Of a stretch of 64,000 bases of DNA, positions 34,796 through 43,478 are shown one piece after another. Source of the DNA: RBG-13-68-16 sp050018455. Its GTDB lineage: Bacteria > Acidobacteriota > Thermoanaerobaculia > Thermoanaerobaculales > Thermoanaerobaculaceae. Numbering within the stretch: position 1 is the first letter of the stretch; every line of letters begins with the position of its first letter. The stretch spans positions 1 through 64,000 of the forward strand of contig JBEKAA010000009.1 in assembly GCA_050018455.1 (NCBI GenBank). The letters run 5' to 3'. The position numbers and the translations under genes were made by a program. A model generated the notes under the pieces. It did no database searches, was not told the DNA's origin, and was given only the letters and a program-made list of their open reading frames with translations.

Positions 34796-34895
34796 CGGCC
34801 CGCGCCGGCCCGGCGAACCCGTTCGGCGGGCCGGGCGAAGACGTATCTTTCCAAGCCCGCTCCAGACTCCCTTTTGCGCTAGAATTTACCGACAA

Positions 34896-36488
34896 ATGTC
34901 CCTCCCCCGCATCATCGTGACCGGTGCCTCCGGCTTCGTCGGTCGCCACCTCCTCGAGGAGATCAAGGAGAGCTTCCACGTGTTCGGGATCGGGCGCCGC
35001 TCGCAGCGCGAGTGCGGCGCTCCCGTTCACCCCAACATCGTGTGGTCGCAGACCGACATCGGCGATAGGGAGTCTCTCGGACGCGTGATCGCGGACATCA
35101 AGGCCGGGGGAGGCGCCGAGGTCCTCCTTCACATGGCGGCGCACTACGACTTCACGGGCGAGGAGCACCCCGAGTACTGGCGCACCAACGTCGAGGGTCT
35201 TCGCAACGTGCTCGAGCTGTCCAGGGGACTGCGCCTGCGGCGCTTCGTGTTCGCGAGCTCCGTCGCGGCCTGCCAGTTCCCTCCTCCAGGCGGGGCTCTC
35301 AACGAGAAGAGCGTCCCTGACGGCGATCACATCTACGCGCGCACCAAACGCATCGGCGAGGAGATGGTACGGGAGTACTCGGCTTTCTTCCCGACCTGCA
35401 TCGTGCGCTTCGCTGCGCTTTTCTCCGACTGGTGCGAGTACGCCCCGTTCTTCATGTTCCTGGAGACCTGGCTGTCGAACCAGTGGAACCGCCGCATCCT
35501 CGGCGGACGCGGCGAGTCGGCGATTCCGTACCTGCACGTGCGCGACGTCGTCTCGTTCCTCCAGAAAGTGCTCCTCCACAGAGACCTCCCCGAGTCCAAC
35601 GAGGTGCTGATCGCCAGCCCGGACGGAGCGACGTCGCACCTCGATCTGTTCGAGGCCGCGAACCTCATCCAGGCAGGCCGGAGGCCGAGACCGATCCTGA
35701 TGCCGAAGCTGATCGCGGCCCCGGGGATCTGGGCACGGTATCTGCTGGGAGGAATGCTGGGCGAACGACCGTTCGAGCGACCCTGGATGGCCCCCTACAT
35801 CGACCTCAAGATGACCGTCGACGGGTCGCACACCCGCAAGCGCCTGGGATGGTCGCCGCGGCCCCGCCTTGCGGTCCTGCGGCGGATGCCGTTCCTGCTC
35901 GAGAACCGGAAGACCGACCCGCTGGAGTGGAACCGCCGCAACCGGGCCGCCATGAAGGTCGTCGATCTCAGGGTCAACCTGCGCATCCACCACCTGCTCG
36001 AGGCGCACGAAGAAGAGATCCGGACCGCCCTCACCGAGCGGCTGGTGTCGCCGCGCGGGAGAATCCGTCTTGCACACTACGAGCAGATCCCCAGGCACGA
36101 ACACGACTGGCACCACAGGCTGGTACTGCGCAGCTTGATGAACTCGATCCGCACGCGCGAGAAGGCCGTTTTCATGTCGTACTGCCACGACCTCGCGGAG
36201 CGGAGGGCGCTCCAGGGTTTCACCCTCGACGAGGTCTGCTATGCCCTGACGACGTTGAACTTGCTTTGCCTGCGCGCCCTCGCGGCGGACAAGGACGCGC
36301 CCGACCTCGAGCAGCTGTACGACCACATCACCGCCACGATTCAGTTCGGGATCGACGAGATCCAGGACGTGTACGAGCGGTTGGGGGGTGACGTCTCGCC
36401 GCCCCCCAGCCCGGCTCCGGAAGATCTCCTCTGGTCCTTCAGCACGAGGAGACGTTCGCGGTCGGCAGCGGTTCTTCCGCCCGACTGA
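34896..36488 (+). CDS. Extended SDR (NAD-dependent epimerase-like) fused to an RsbRD-like helical domain
   Basis: 530 aa, ATG; a -10-like TAGAAT ends 10 nt upstream, suggesting a near-leaderless mRNA. Residues 1-330 form an extended SDR: VTGASGFVGRHLLEEI (9-24), HMAAHYDF, SSVAAC and the catalytic YARTK (about 147-151). Residues about 355-500 are all-helical, with HLLEAHEEEIRTALTERL, RHEHDWHHR and LAERRALQGFTLDEVCYAL, resembling the N-terminal domain of RsbRD-type stress regulators. Such a fusion suggests a sensory or regulatory use of nucleotide-sugar or NAD binding; the substrate is unknown. Its 3' end overlaps the convergent gene by 50 bp. Confidence 0.85.
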   Translation: MSLPRIIVTGASGFVGRHLLEEIKESFHVFGIGRRSQRECGAPVHPNIVWSQTDIGDRESLGRVIADIKAGGGAEVLLHMAAHYDFTGEEHPEYWRTNVEGLRNVLELSRGLRLRRFVFASSVAACQFPPPGGALNEKSVPDGDHIYARTKRIGEEMVREYSAFFPTCIVRFAALFSDWCEYAPFFMFLETWLSNQWNRRILGGRGESAIPYLHVRDVVSFLQKVLLHRDLPESNEVLIASPDGATSHLDLFEAANLIQAGRRPRPILMPKLIAAPGIWARYLLGGMLGERPFERPWMAPYIDLKMTVDGSHTRKRLGWSPRPRLAVLRRMPFLLENRKTDPLEWNRRNRAAMKVVDLRVNLRIHHLLEAHEEEIRTALTERLVSPRGRIRLAHYEQIPRHEHDWHHRLVLRSLMNSIRTREKAVFMSYCHDLAERRALQGFTLDEVCYALTTLNLLCLRALAADKDAPDLEQLYDHITATIQFGIDEIQDVYERLGGDVSPPPSPAPEDLLWSFSTRRRSRSAAVLPPD

Positions 36489-36858
36489 CCAAAGCGCGCG
36501 CCGCAAGGACGGACGCTCCCATCAGCCCGTCCGCGACCCCGGCGAACGTCACAAACCACGGCACTGTCGCCAGCACCGAGGCGCCGACCAGGAAGACCGC
36601 GGCGCACGCTTTCGCCGTGAGCAGGAGCACGACGCCGCGCGATCGACTGAACTCGACGAGGTAGCCGGTTCCGACCACGAGGTGGAAAACGCCTGCCTGG
36701 CGGGGGAAGAACAGCGGCGGGATTACGTCCCAGCCCCCGAACCGCAGCGCCCACCCGGGCACCGCCAGCAAAGCCACGCCGATCGCGAACGTGTGCGCCG
36801 CGATCAGGACAACGAGCCACCGTTCGAGCCGTCGGGCCGACTCCGCCTTGAGCCTCAT
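36439..36858 (-). CDS. Four-helix membrane protein
   Basis: 139 aa from the ATG at 36856-36858. Four hydrophobic segments: WLVVLIAAHTFAIGVALLA, PRQAGVFHLVVGTGYLVEF, GVVLLLTAKACAAVFLVGA, TVPWFVTFAGVADGLMGAS. No family recognised. It is the last gene of the minus-strand hydrogenase unit, 49 bp after the maturation protease, and overlaps the 3' end of the convergent SDR gene. It might be an accessory membrane protein, but this is only positional. Confidence 0.7.
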   Translation of the reverse strand: MRLKAESARRLERWLVVLIAAHTFAIGVALLAVPGWALRFGGWDVIPPLFFPRQAGVFHLVVGTGYLVEFSRSRGVVLLLTAKACAAVFLVGASVLATVPWFVTFAGVADGLMGASVLAARALVSRAEEPLPTANVSSC

Positions 36859-36907
36859 CGGCCGCCCCAATCCCCGCCCCGATCGGCGTCCGTCGCCACG
36901 GCTGCTC

Positions 36908-37480
36908 TCACGTTCGCTCCCACCACGGGTCGAGCGGCAGAGCCACCGCGCGAGCCCGGGCCGGCACGCCGAGGCGGTCGAGCTCCCGGACCACCTCCGC
37001 AACGGCTGCCTGCACCGCGGATTGCACGGCGGGCGAGAGCCCCACGCTCGTCCGTACCTCCCCAGGGATCACGCCGACGAGAAGGACCTCGCGCGGGCCG
37101 TTGCCGGCGAACTCCGCGGTGAGAAGCGCTTCCTTGAGGCCGGGGTCGTGGGGGGACAGTCGCAACTGCGGGGGTGTGCGGAGGATCTCGTCGCGCCGGT
37201 AGAGACGGAGCTCTCCCGGCGAACCGGCCGACGTCACCGTGTCCACGATGACCAGGGCGTCCAGACCGGTGAAGTACGGAATGAGGTCGAGCCCCGGCGT
37301 GCCGAGGTCGGACACCGTGATCTGTTCGGGGAACTCGTACGCCGCCTCGAGCGCCTGAATCACCATCGGACCGAGCGCGTCGTCCCCCATGAGCACGTTG
37401 CCGAGCCCAACCACCGAAACCCGACGCGCGCCCGTTGCATCCGGCGGAACCCCTTCGTCGCTCGGTCGTCGGCTCATCAT
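36908..37480 (-). CDS. hybD: [NiFe] hydrogenase maturation protease (HyaD/HybD family)
   Basis: 190 aa, ATG. Cleaves the C-terminal peptide of the large subunit after Ni insertion. Signatures: VVGLGNVLMGDDALGP near residue 22, the second metal Asp region DALVIVDTV, and the His in LSPHDPGLKEAL. Located 118 bp after the large-subunit gene, whose C-terminus carries the cleavable extension, so the partner is evident. A strong hairpin lies in between. Confidence 0.93.
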   Translation of the reverse strand: MMSRRPSDEGVPPDATGARRVSVVGLGNVLMGDDALGPMVIQALEAAYEFPEQITVSDLGTPGLDLIPYFTGLDALVIVDTVTSAGSPGELRLYRRDEILRTPPQLRLSPHDPGLKEALLTAEFAGNGPREVLLVGVIPGEVRTSVGLSPAVQSAVQAAVAEVVRELDRLGVPARARAVALPLDPWWERT

Positions 37481-37513
37481 TTCTTCTCCGGGAGATTCAT
37501 CCTCACATTGTAC

Positions 37514-37536
37514 GGGCGGGAGCGCCGCTCCCGCCC
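37514..37536 (-). other. GC-rich hairpin between hydrogenase large subunit and protease genes
   Basis: GGGCGGGAG / CTCCCGCCC with a 5-nt CGCCG loop (the outer arms continue to 11 bp). No T-run follows on the minus strand. It may stabilise the upstream message or reduce read-through to the protease gene. Confidence 0.6.
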
Positions 37537-37598
37537 GCCGTCTCCCCCCTAGAATTGCACGCCTCCGGAAACCGGCCGGGAGGCCCGGTCCCCGGTGC

Positions 37599-39302
37599 TC
37601 ACGCCAGGGTCTTCACTCTCGACAGCTCGTTGCCCTCGACGTCCACCGTGTGGATCGCGCACGCCAGGCACGGGTCGAAGGAGTGGATCGTTCTGAGGAC
37701 TTCCAGGGGCTTGTCGGTGTCCGCCACCGGATTGCCGACCAGCGACGCCTCGTACGGCCCTTTCTGCCCCTTTTGGTCGCGCGGCCCCGCGTTCCACGTC
37801 GAGGGGACGACGGCCTGGTAGTTGGCGATCTTGCCGTCGCGGATCACCACCCAGTGCGAGAGCACGCCGCGCGGCGCCTCGTGGAACCCGAAGCCGCGCT
37901 GCTCGCCCGCCGGGAAGGTGAACGGGGTGAATATCGTGTGGTCGCCCTTGCCGATGTTGGCGGCCAACAGCCCCCAGTGCTTGAGCGCCAGCTCCGAGAA
38001 CGTCGCGCAGCGGATCGCGCGCGCCGCGTGGCGGCCGAGTGTGGAGTGCAGCACGCCGGGCCCGAGCTTTGCCTTGGCGATCGCGCCGGCCGTTGTCAGG
38101 ACCTGGTCGGCGTACTTCTTGATGATCGGATGCCCCGCGGCGTACCCGACGAGCACCTGCGAGAGCGGGCCAACCTGCATCGGCTTGCCGGCGAAGCGCG
38201 GCGCCTTGACCCACGAGTACTTCTTCTCGGCGTCGAAGTCGGTGTACTTCGGCACCGTGTCCTCGTCCCACGGGTGCTTGTCCCAGTCGCCGTCGTACCA
38301 CGCGTGCGCGATCGACTCCGTCACGTTGTCGCGGAAGTAGGCATCCTGGAAGTTGTTGATGACCTTGAGGGTGCTCAGGTCGCCGCCCATGATCGTGCCG
38401 CCCGGGAGGTCGAACTGCGTCCCCTTGGTGTCGAGCGGCATGTCCGGCACGGCGAGGTAATTGGTCACCCCGGCGCCGTAGCCGAGCCATGGGGCGTACA
38501 TCGCGCCGATCGCCGCGACATCGGGCAGGTAGACCTGCTGGATGAAGCCCGCGACCTCGTCCAGGATGTCCTTGATCATGTACAGCTTCTCCATGTTCAA
38601 GGCGGCCTGGTTGTCGAGGTTGATCGCGTTTGCCACGCCTCCGACCGCCAGGTTCTGGATGTTCGGGGTCTTGCTGCCGAGGATCGCCACGACCTTGTTG
38701 GCCTTCTGCTGGTACTCGAGCGCCTGCAGGTAGTGCGCGACCGCCAGCAGGTTCACCTCCGGCGTCAGCTTCATCGCCGGGTGGCCCCAGTAGCCGTTGG
38801 TGAAGATGCCGAGCTGCCCGCCGGCGACGAAGCTCCTGAGCTTCGCCTGGACGGCCTCCATCTCGCGCCTCGAGTTGCGCGGCCAGGGGGAGAGGCTCTC
38901 GGCGAGCGCCGAGGTCTTGGCGGGGTCGGCCTTGAGCGCCGACACCACGTCCACCCAATCGAGCGCCGACAGGTGGTAAAAGTGCACGATGTGGTCGTGC
39001 ATCGCGTGCGCGGCGATGATCACGTTGCGGATGTACTGCGCGTTGATCGGGATCTCGATGCCGAGCGCGTTCTCGACGGCGCGGACCGAGGCGATCGCGT
39101 GCACCGTCGTGCACACGCCGCAGAACCGCTGGGTGAAGATCCACGCGTCGCGCGGGTCGCGGCCCTTGAGGATCTCCTCGATGCCACGGAACATCTGGCC
39201 CGACGACCAGGAGTTGCTCACCTTCCCGCCGTCCACCTCGACGTCGATTCTGAGGTGCCCCTCGATTCGGGTAATCGGATCAACAGTGATTCGCTTGCCC
39301 AT
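37599..39302 (-). CDS. hybC: [NiFe] hydrogenase large subunit (group 1, Hyb type)
   Basis: 567 aa. Holds the Ni-Fe site. N-terminal ligands in RFCGVCTTVH (about 60, 63); RIEGHLRI upstream; C-terminal ligands in DPCLACAIH (about 545-551), followed by a 16-residue tail (TVDVEGNELSRV..) that the maturation protease should remove after the His. Other family blocks: GHPAMKLTPEVN, FHEAPRGVLSHWVVI. Subunit set (Tat-exported small subunit, HybA-like FeS protein, NrfD-like HybB) marks a membrane-bound periplasmic H2-uptake enzyme. Confidence 0.97.
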   Translation of the reverse strand: MGKRITVDPITRIEGHLRIDVEVDGGKVSNSWSSGQMFRGIEEILKGRDPRDAWIFTQRFCGVCTTVHAIASVRAVENALGIEIPINAQYIRNVIIAAHAMHDHIVHFYHLSALDWVDVVSALKADPAKTSALAESLSPWPRNSRREMEAVQAKLRSFVAGGQLGIFTNGYWGHPAMKLTPEVNLLAVAHYLQALEYQQKANKVVAILGSKTPNIQNLAVGGVANAINLDNQAALNMEKLYMIKDILDEVAGFIQQVYLPDVAAIGAMYAPWLGYGAGVTNYLAVPDMPLDTKGTQFDLPGGTIMGGDLSTLKVINNFQDAYFRDNVTESIAHAWYDGDWDKHPWDEDTVPKYTDFDAEKKYSWVKAPRFAGKPMQVGPLSQVLVGYAAGHPIIKKYADQVLTTAGAIAKAKLGPGVLHSTLGRHAARAIRCATFSELALKHWGLLAANIGKGDHTIFTPFTFPAGEQRGFGFHEAPRGVLSHWVVIRDGKIANYQAVVPSTWNAGPRDQKGQKGPYEASLVGNPVADTDKPLEVLRTIHSFDPCLACAIHTVDVEGNELSRVKTLA

Positions 39303-39311
39303 GTCTGCCCC

Positions 39312-40496
39312 CTAGGAAGTCACCTTCAGGGGCGCGGGGCCCTGAAGGATCGGAAACGTCTTCACCACGGCGACGTAGATCGCGACCTCGGCCGCGACGA
39401 TGCCGAAGGTGATGAGCAGCTCCGGTACGGCCGGAAAGTACGAGAACGCACCGCCCGGACTGAACGCCACGAGATAGGTGTCGACCCGGTGCAGCGCGGT
39501 GCCGAGGAACAGCAGGATCGCGCCCCGCACCTGCCACACCGCCTGACTGCGCCGGCGCTCCGACAGCAGGATCGCGGCGCCAGCGAGCGGCAGGAGCACC
39601 TCCGCCAGGAATGCGATCCCGTAGCCGCCCGCGACGTACGCCAGCTTGCCCGCCAGCGCCACCTCGCAAACCCGGAACGCCGACCAGCCCACCGCGATCC
39701 ACGCGGCGATCCGGGAAAGCGACGCCAGCATCGCCGTCTCCCGCGGCCGGCCGAACGCAGCAGCCGAGAACGTCGCCTCAACCGTCACGACGGCCAACCC
39801 CATCACGATGCAGTTGACGACGAACAGCAGAGGCAGCCAAGGGGTAAGCCACAGCGGGTGCATCCTCGGTCCGGGCAGCAGCATCATCGTCCCGAGCGAC
39901 GACTGGTGCATCGTCGGCAGCAGCAGCCCGAGGGCGAGGACCCACACGAAGCTCTTCTCCACGAAGGCGAGGCCCCTCCCGGCCAGGCGACGCAGGCCGG
40001 TCGAGGCGCCGGCGGCGAGTTTCTCGAACAGCGCCGGCGAGAGCTCAATCACCAGTACCATTGTGTACGCGGCGACGCAGAGGGCGACCTCGAGCTGGGG
40101 GGAGTGGGACCAGCGCCAGACGTAGATCGGGACCTTCCAAAGGCCCCAGAAGCGCCCGAGGTCTATGACCACCGCGACCACGGCGAGCCCGTAGCCGAGC
40201 AGGCTGGTCAGCACGGCCGGCCGGACCAGCGGGTGATACTTCCCGCGGTTGAGGATGTACACCAGAAGTCCCACCGCGTAGCCGCCGCATCCGATCGCCG
40301 TGCCGACAACGACGTCGATCGCGATCCAGATACCCCACGGATACCCGTTGGAGAGGTTGGAGACGGCGCCGATGCCGTAGAGAAACCGGAACGCCGCCAT
40401 GACGGCTCCGACACCGGCGACCGCGAGCAGCACCATGAACGGGCGGGTCATCAGCCGGCCGCCCACCGGAACGTGGACCTCGGCGTGGCTGCTCAT
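39312..40496 (-). CDS. hybB: NrfD/HybB-type membrane subunit of the [NiFe] hydrogenase
   Basis: 394 aa; ATG overlaps the hybA stop (ATGA). About ten membrane helices: FMVLLAVAGVGAVMAAFRF, GYPWGIWIAIDVVVGTAIG, LLGYGLAVVAVVIDLGRFW, QSSLGTMMLLP and so on, typical of the NrfD family, which transfers electrons from an FeS subunit to quinone without heme. Next gene is the large subunit, 9 bp away. Confidence 0.94.
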   Translation of the reverse strand: MSSHAEVHVPVGGRLMTRPFMVLLAVAGVGAVMAAFRFLYGIGAVSNLSNGYPWGIWIAIDVVVGTAIGCGGYAVGLLVYILNRGKYHPLVRPAVLTSLLGYGLAVVAVVIDLGRFWGLWKVPIYVWRWSHSPQLEVALCVAAYTMVLVIELSPALFEKLAAGASTGLRRLAGRGLAFVEKSFVWVLALGLLLPTMHQSSLGTMMLLPGPRMHPLWLTPWLPLLFVVNCIVMGLAVVTVEATFSAAAFGRPRETAMLASLSRIAAWIAVGWSAFRVCEVALAGKLAYVAGGYGIAFLAEVLLPLAGAAILLSERRRSQAVWQVRGAILLFLGTALHRVDTYLVAFSPGGAFSYFPAVPELLITFGIVAAEVAIYVAVVKTFPILQGPAPLKVTS

Positions 40497-41437
40497 CGCC
40501 TCCCCTCCCTCTCGGCGGCGCCGACCGATTCGGCACGTCGGTTGCGGTAGATCACCGCCGCGAGCACGGCGAAGAGACCGACCGGAGCGGCGAACGGGAC
40601 CTTGTAGTAGATCCCTTCCTGAACTGCGTACGCGGTCTCCGGCACCGGCTGCGTTCCGAGGTCGGGCAGCCCTATCTTGTCGTACGGCACCCGCGACAGA
40701 TACAGCACTTGCGTCCCGCCAGCGTCGAACTCGCCGTACACCCGGTCCTTGTGGTACTTGCCGGGCCAGGCCGCGATCCTGCGCTTCGCATCGGCGAGCA
40801 GCTCGTCCCGGCGGCCGTAGATCACGGCTTCGCGCGGGCACACCTCGCAGCACGCGGGTCCCTGACCCTTCGGGTACCGGGTGAAACCTCCCGCGCTCTT
40901 GACCGCGACGTCCTTGATCCGGTGCCGGCACAGCTCGCACTTGACGATCTTGGGCGCGGCCTTCTCGAACTCGAACTTCGGCACGTTGAAGGGGCACGCC
41001 ACCTGGCAGTAACGGCAGCCCACGCAATACGCCGGATCGTACGTGACAACCCCGGTCACCTTGTCCTTCTGCAGCGAGTGCAGCATGCAAGCCGATGCGC
41101 ACCCCGGATCCACGCAGTGCATGCACTGCTGCTTGACGAACGACTGCAACTCGCCCTCGTGGTAGAGCTTGATGATGTTCTTGGTCTTGCTGTTGAGATC
41201 GGTTGGAGCGTCCCAGAGACCGCCGCTGGCGGCGCTGTCGGCGGGCATGTCGTTCGCTTGCTTGCACGCCACCACGCAGGTCTTGCACCCGATGCACAGG
41301 GTCGCGTCGTACAGCATCCCCATCGCTCCGGACGGCGCGGTTTTCCGCACGGCGGCACTGGCTGACGAGGCGCCGGCGGCGACCGCCGTGCCGCCGACGG
41401 CGAGCGACTTGATCAGCGAGCGTCGGTCCATCGCCAT
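40493..41437 (-). CDS. hybA: HybA-type 4Fe-4S hydrogenase subunit (Tat-exported)
   Basis: 314 aa from ATG 41435-41437. Tat signal (MDRRSLIKSLAVGG). Several ferredoxin motifs: CIGCKTCVVACKQA, CMHCVDPGCASAC, CVGCRYCQVACPFN, CELCRHR and CCEVCP, giving four cubane clusters as in HybA/DmsB/NrfC. A C-terminal membrane helix (VGLFAVLAAVIYR) is followed by basic residues. Relays electrons from the small subunit to HybB. Confidence 0.95.
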   Translation of the reverse strand: MAMDRRSLIKSLAVGGTAVAAGASSASAAVRKTAPSGAMGMLYDATLCIGCKTCVVACKQANDMPADSAASGGLWDAPTDLNSKTKNIIKLYHEGELQSFVKQQCMHCVDPGCASACMLHSLQKDKVTGVVTYDPAYCVGCRYCQVACPFNVPKFEFEKAAPKIVKCELCRHRIKDVAVKSAGGFTRYPKGQGPACCEVCPREAVIYGRRDELLADAKRRIAAWPGKYHKDRVYGEFDAGGTQVLYLSRVPYDKIGLPDLGTQPVPETAYAVQEGIYYKVPFAAPVGLFAVLAAVIYRNRRAESVGAAEREGRR

Positions 41438-41438
41438 G

Positions 41439-42575
41439 TCACGCCCCCTTGTCCTGCTCGGCGCCCGCCTTCTCGCCGCCGCCGTCAACCTTCTTGGCCG
41501 CCACCCACCCACCGCCCAGGAGCGCACCGCCGGCCAGCCCCGCGAGGCCGGCTGCGACCGCGCTGACCCTGCCCTGCTGCGCCTTGATCGGCGGGTACGT
41601 GTCGGGCGGCGTCGGGTGCTCGATCTCGACCGTGGTGTGCAGCGGGATGCGGAACGCCGTCGCCTGCTCGGTGCATCCGAAGCACGGGTGTCCGATCCCG
41701 ATCGGCCAGGCGCCCGGAACCTCGCAGAATGGCTGCAGCGAGCAGTTGGCATGAGTCACGGGACCCTTGCACCCCATCTTGTAAAGGCACCACCCGTTCC
41801 GGTGACCCTCGTCGCCGAACTGCTGCACGAACCGTCCGGCGTCGAAGTGCGGCCGCCGCGGGCAGTCCTCGTGGATGACCCGCCCATACGCGAACCGCGG
41901 CCGCCCCTTGTCGTCGAGCGCGGGCAGAGTGCCGAACGTCGCGTACTGCAGCGCCGTTCCGAGGAAGTTGTACGGGTTCGCCGGGCAGCCCGGCAACGTG
42001 ACCACCGTCTTGCCCGCGAGGATCTGCGGCGCGCCGGTCGCCCCCGTCGGGTTCGGGTCGGCGGCCGGGATCCCGCCGAACGAGGCACACGACCCGATCG
42101 CGATGATCGCGCCGGCCTTGCCGGCGACGTCGTTCAGGATGTCGACCGCCGTTCGGCCGCCGATCTTGCAGTAGATCCCATTGTCCTTGGTGGGGATGGC
42201 ACCCTCGACCACGCAGATGTACTTGCCGGCGTTGGCCGTCATTGCGCTCTTGAGAGCGTCCTCCGCCTGGTAGCCGGCCGCCGCGAACAACGTCTCGCAG
42301 TAGTCCAGCGAAACCAGGTCGAGTATCAACTCGGCGAGAGCGGGGTGCGATGTGCGGAGCAGCGACTCCGTGCACCCGGTGCACTCCTGGAAGTGCAGCC
42401 AGATCACCGACGGCTTCAACCCCTTCGCCGCCGCCTCCGCCCACTTGACCCCGACCGACGCCGGTAGCCCCACGGCCACGGCGGCCATCGTGCAAACTCG
42501 GATGAAGTCACGCCGATCCACGCCCCGGTCATCGAACAACTTCGAACGCGGCTCGCTTCGTTTCGAACTGTCCAT
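41439..42575 (-). CDS. hybO: [NiFe] hydrogenase small subunit (Tat-exported)
   Basis: 378 aa from the ATG at 42573-42575, which has GGGGGGAG upstream. Twin-arginine signal DRRDFIRVCTMAAVAVG. Proximal-cluster ligands begin in ECTGCTESLLR; others in GSCASFGGI and LPGCPANP; medial and distal clusters in HEDCPRRPHFD, GWCLYKMGCKG, NCSLQPFCEVPGAWPIG, HPCFGCTEQ. A C-terminal Ala/Gly helix may anchor it. First gene of the hyb operon, divergent from hdrC. Confidence 0.96.
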   Translation of the reverse strand: MDSSKRSEPRSKLFDDRGVDRRDFIRVCTMAAVAVGLPASVGVKWAEAAAKGLKPSVIWLHFQECTGCTESLLRTSHPALAELILDLVSLDYCETLFAAAGYQAEDALKSAMTANAGKYICVVEGAIPTKDNGIYCKIGGRTAVDILNDVAGKAGAIIAIGSCASFGGIPAADPNPTGATGAPQILAGKTVVTLPGCPANPYNFLGTALQYATFGTLPALDDKGRPRFAYGRVIHEDCPRRPHFDAGRFVQQFGDEGHRNGWCLYKMGCKGPVTHANCSLQPFCEVPGAWPIGIGHPCFGCTEQATAFRIPLHTTVEIEHPTPPDTYPPIKAQQGRVSAVAAGLAGLAGGALLGGGWVAAKKVDGGGEKAGAEQDKGA

Positions 42576-42632
42576 GTCTCCCCCCTGAGGTTCGATCGTC
42601 TCTTGACCTCGCGCCCGAATATGCTGATACAA

Positions 42633-42661
42633 AAGTTAACTCTGTATACCAGCACTGTCAA
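42633..42661 (-). promoter_or_regulatory. hyb operon promoter
   Basis: -35 TTGACA (42661-42656), 17-bp spacer, -10 TAACTT (42638-42633) on the minus strand; predicted leader about 50 nt. A short dyad ATACA...TGTAT (about 42628-42648) overlaps the -10 region. The shared intergenic region 42576-42902 holds no gene. Confidence 0.7.
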
Positions 42662-42784
42662 ACGGGAGAAATTACACTAGCTCATGGCAACTAAAACGAG
42701 ACTCGGAACAAGAAACGATCCTTGAACTACCGCCTCAATTTCCGTTTGGCGCAGCAGAAAGGCCTGTGGAAAACCATTTCCGGT

Positions 42785-42802
42785 TCGTGAGCGTTTTCAC
42801 GA
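42785..42802. promoter_or_regulatory. CRP/FNR-type palindrome
   Basis: TCGTGA-N6-TCACGA is a perfect dyad of CRP/FNR-family form (consensus TGTGA-N6-TCACA). Its centre (42793.5) is about 61 bp upstream of the start predicted for the hdr promoter, the class-I activator distance. A weaker dyad GTGA-N6-TCAC occurs at 42820-42833, 33 bp away (about three helical turns). Confidence 0.6.
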
Positions 42803-42819
42803 CCCCTGGAAAAGCTCTA

Positions 42820-42848
42820 GTGACAACATTCACAAGTTGGTGTACTCT
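42820..42848 (+). promoter_or_regulatory. hdr-flx operon promoter
   Basis: -35 GTGACA (42820-42825), 17-bp spacer, -10 TACTCT (42843-42848); start near 42855 and about 48 nt of leader to the hdrC ATG with GGAGGA. Confidence 0.55.
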
Positions 42849-42902
42849 CCGATCCCGTTTGCCGTGGGAGCCCCCGCGGCGGCACGACCACTCGGAGGAC
42901 AC

Positions 42903-43478
42903 ATGAGTTCCCTGGAATCCGCCCAACGCGGCCACGGCCGGCCCACGCTCGCCGAAGAGTTGCGGCGCGCCACGGGCCGCAACCCTGCGCGCTGCTACCA
43001 GTGCGGCAAGTGCTCCGCGGGGTGTCCGATGGCATCGGAGACCGCGCTGCGGCCGCACGACGTCATGCGGCTCGTCGGTCAGGATCGGCGCGAGGAGCTG
43101 CTCGCGTCGGAATCGATCTGGCTCTGCCTCACCTGCGAGATCTGCGTCGCCCGCTGCCCCAACGAGTGCGACCCGGCGAGGACGATCGACGCCCTCCGCG
43201 AGATGGCGGCGGCCGGTGCTCCGGGCTCGGCGCCGAAGGCCGTCTCCGCCTTCCACCGCTCGTTCCTGGACCAGGTCAGGCTCACCGGGCGCCTCTTCGA
43301 GCTCGGGCTGATGGCCGAGTACAAGCTGCGCAGCGGCGCCCTCCTCGCCGACGTCACCGCCGCGCCCGGAATGGTGGCGCGCGGCAAGCTCGGTTTCGTG
43401 CCGCGCCCGATCAAAGGCGTCAAGGAAGTGCGCCGCATCTTCGAGGCGTGCGAAGCCGCAAACCGGGAGATGCCATGA
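42903..43478 (+). CDS. hdrC: Heterodisulfide reductase subunit C-like ferredoxin
   Basis: 191 aa, ATG after GGAGGACAC. Two 4Fe-4S motifs, CYQCGKCSAGCPM (about residue 31) and CLTCEICVARCPNECD (about 74), carry electrons between HdrA and HdrB. Flanking helices are as in soluble HdrC. Overlaps hdrB by ATGA. Confidence 0.94.
   Translation: MSSLESAQRGHGRPTLAEELRRATGRNPARCYQCGKCSAGCPMASETALRPHDVMRLVGQDRREELLASESIWLCLTCEICVARCPNECDPARTIDALREMAAAGAPGSAPKAVSAFHRSFLDQVRLTGRLFELGLMAEYKLRSGALLADVTAAPGMVARGKLGFVPRPIKGVKEVRRIFEACEAANREMP

Noticed and set aside
37389..40550. Open frame over 1000 codons antisense to the [NiFe] hydrogenase genes
   Set aside because: Shadow of hybC and hybB; no recognisable motif and codon pattern mirrors the real genes.
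41439..42632. Longer N-terminus for the hydrogenase small subunit
   Set aside because: The extra 19 residues have no ribosome site and would displace the Tat signal; the ATG at 42573-42575 has GGGGGGAG.
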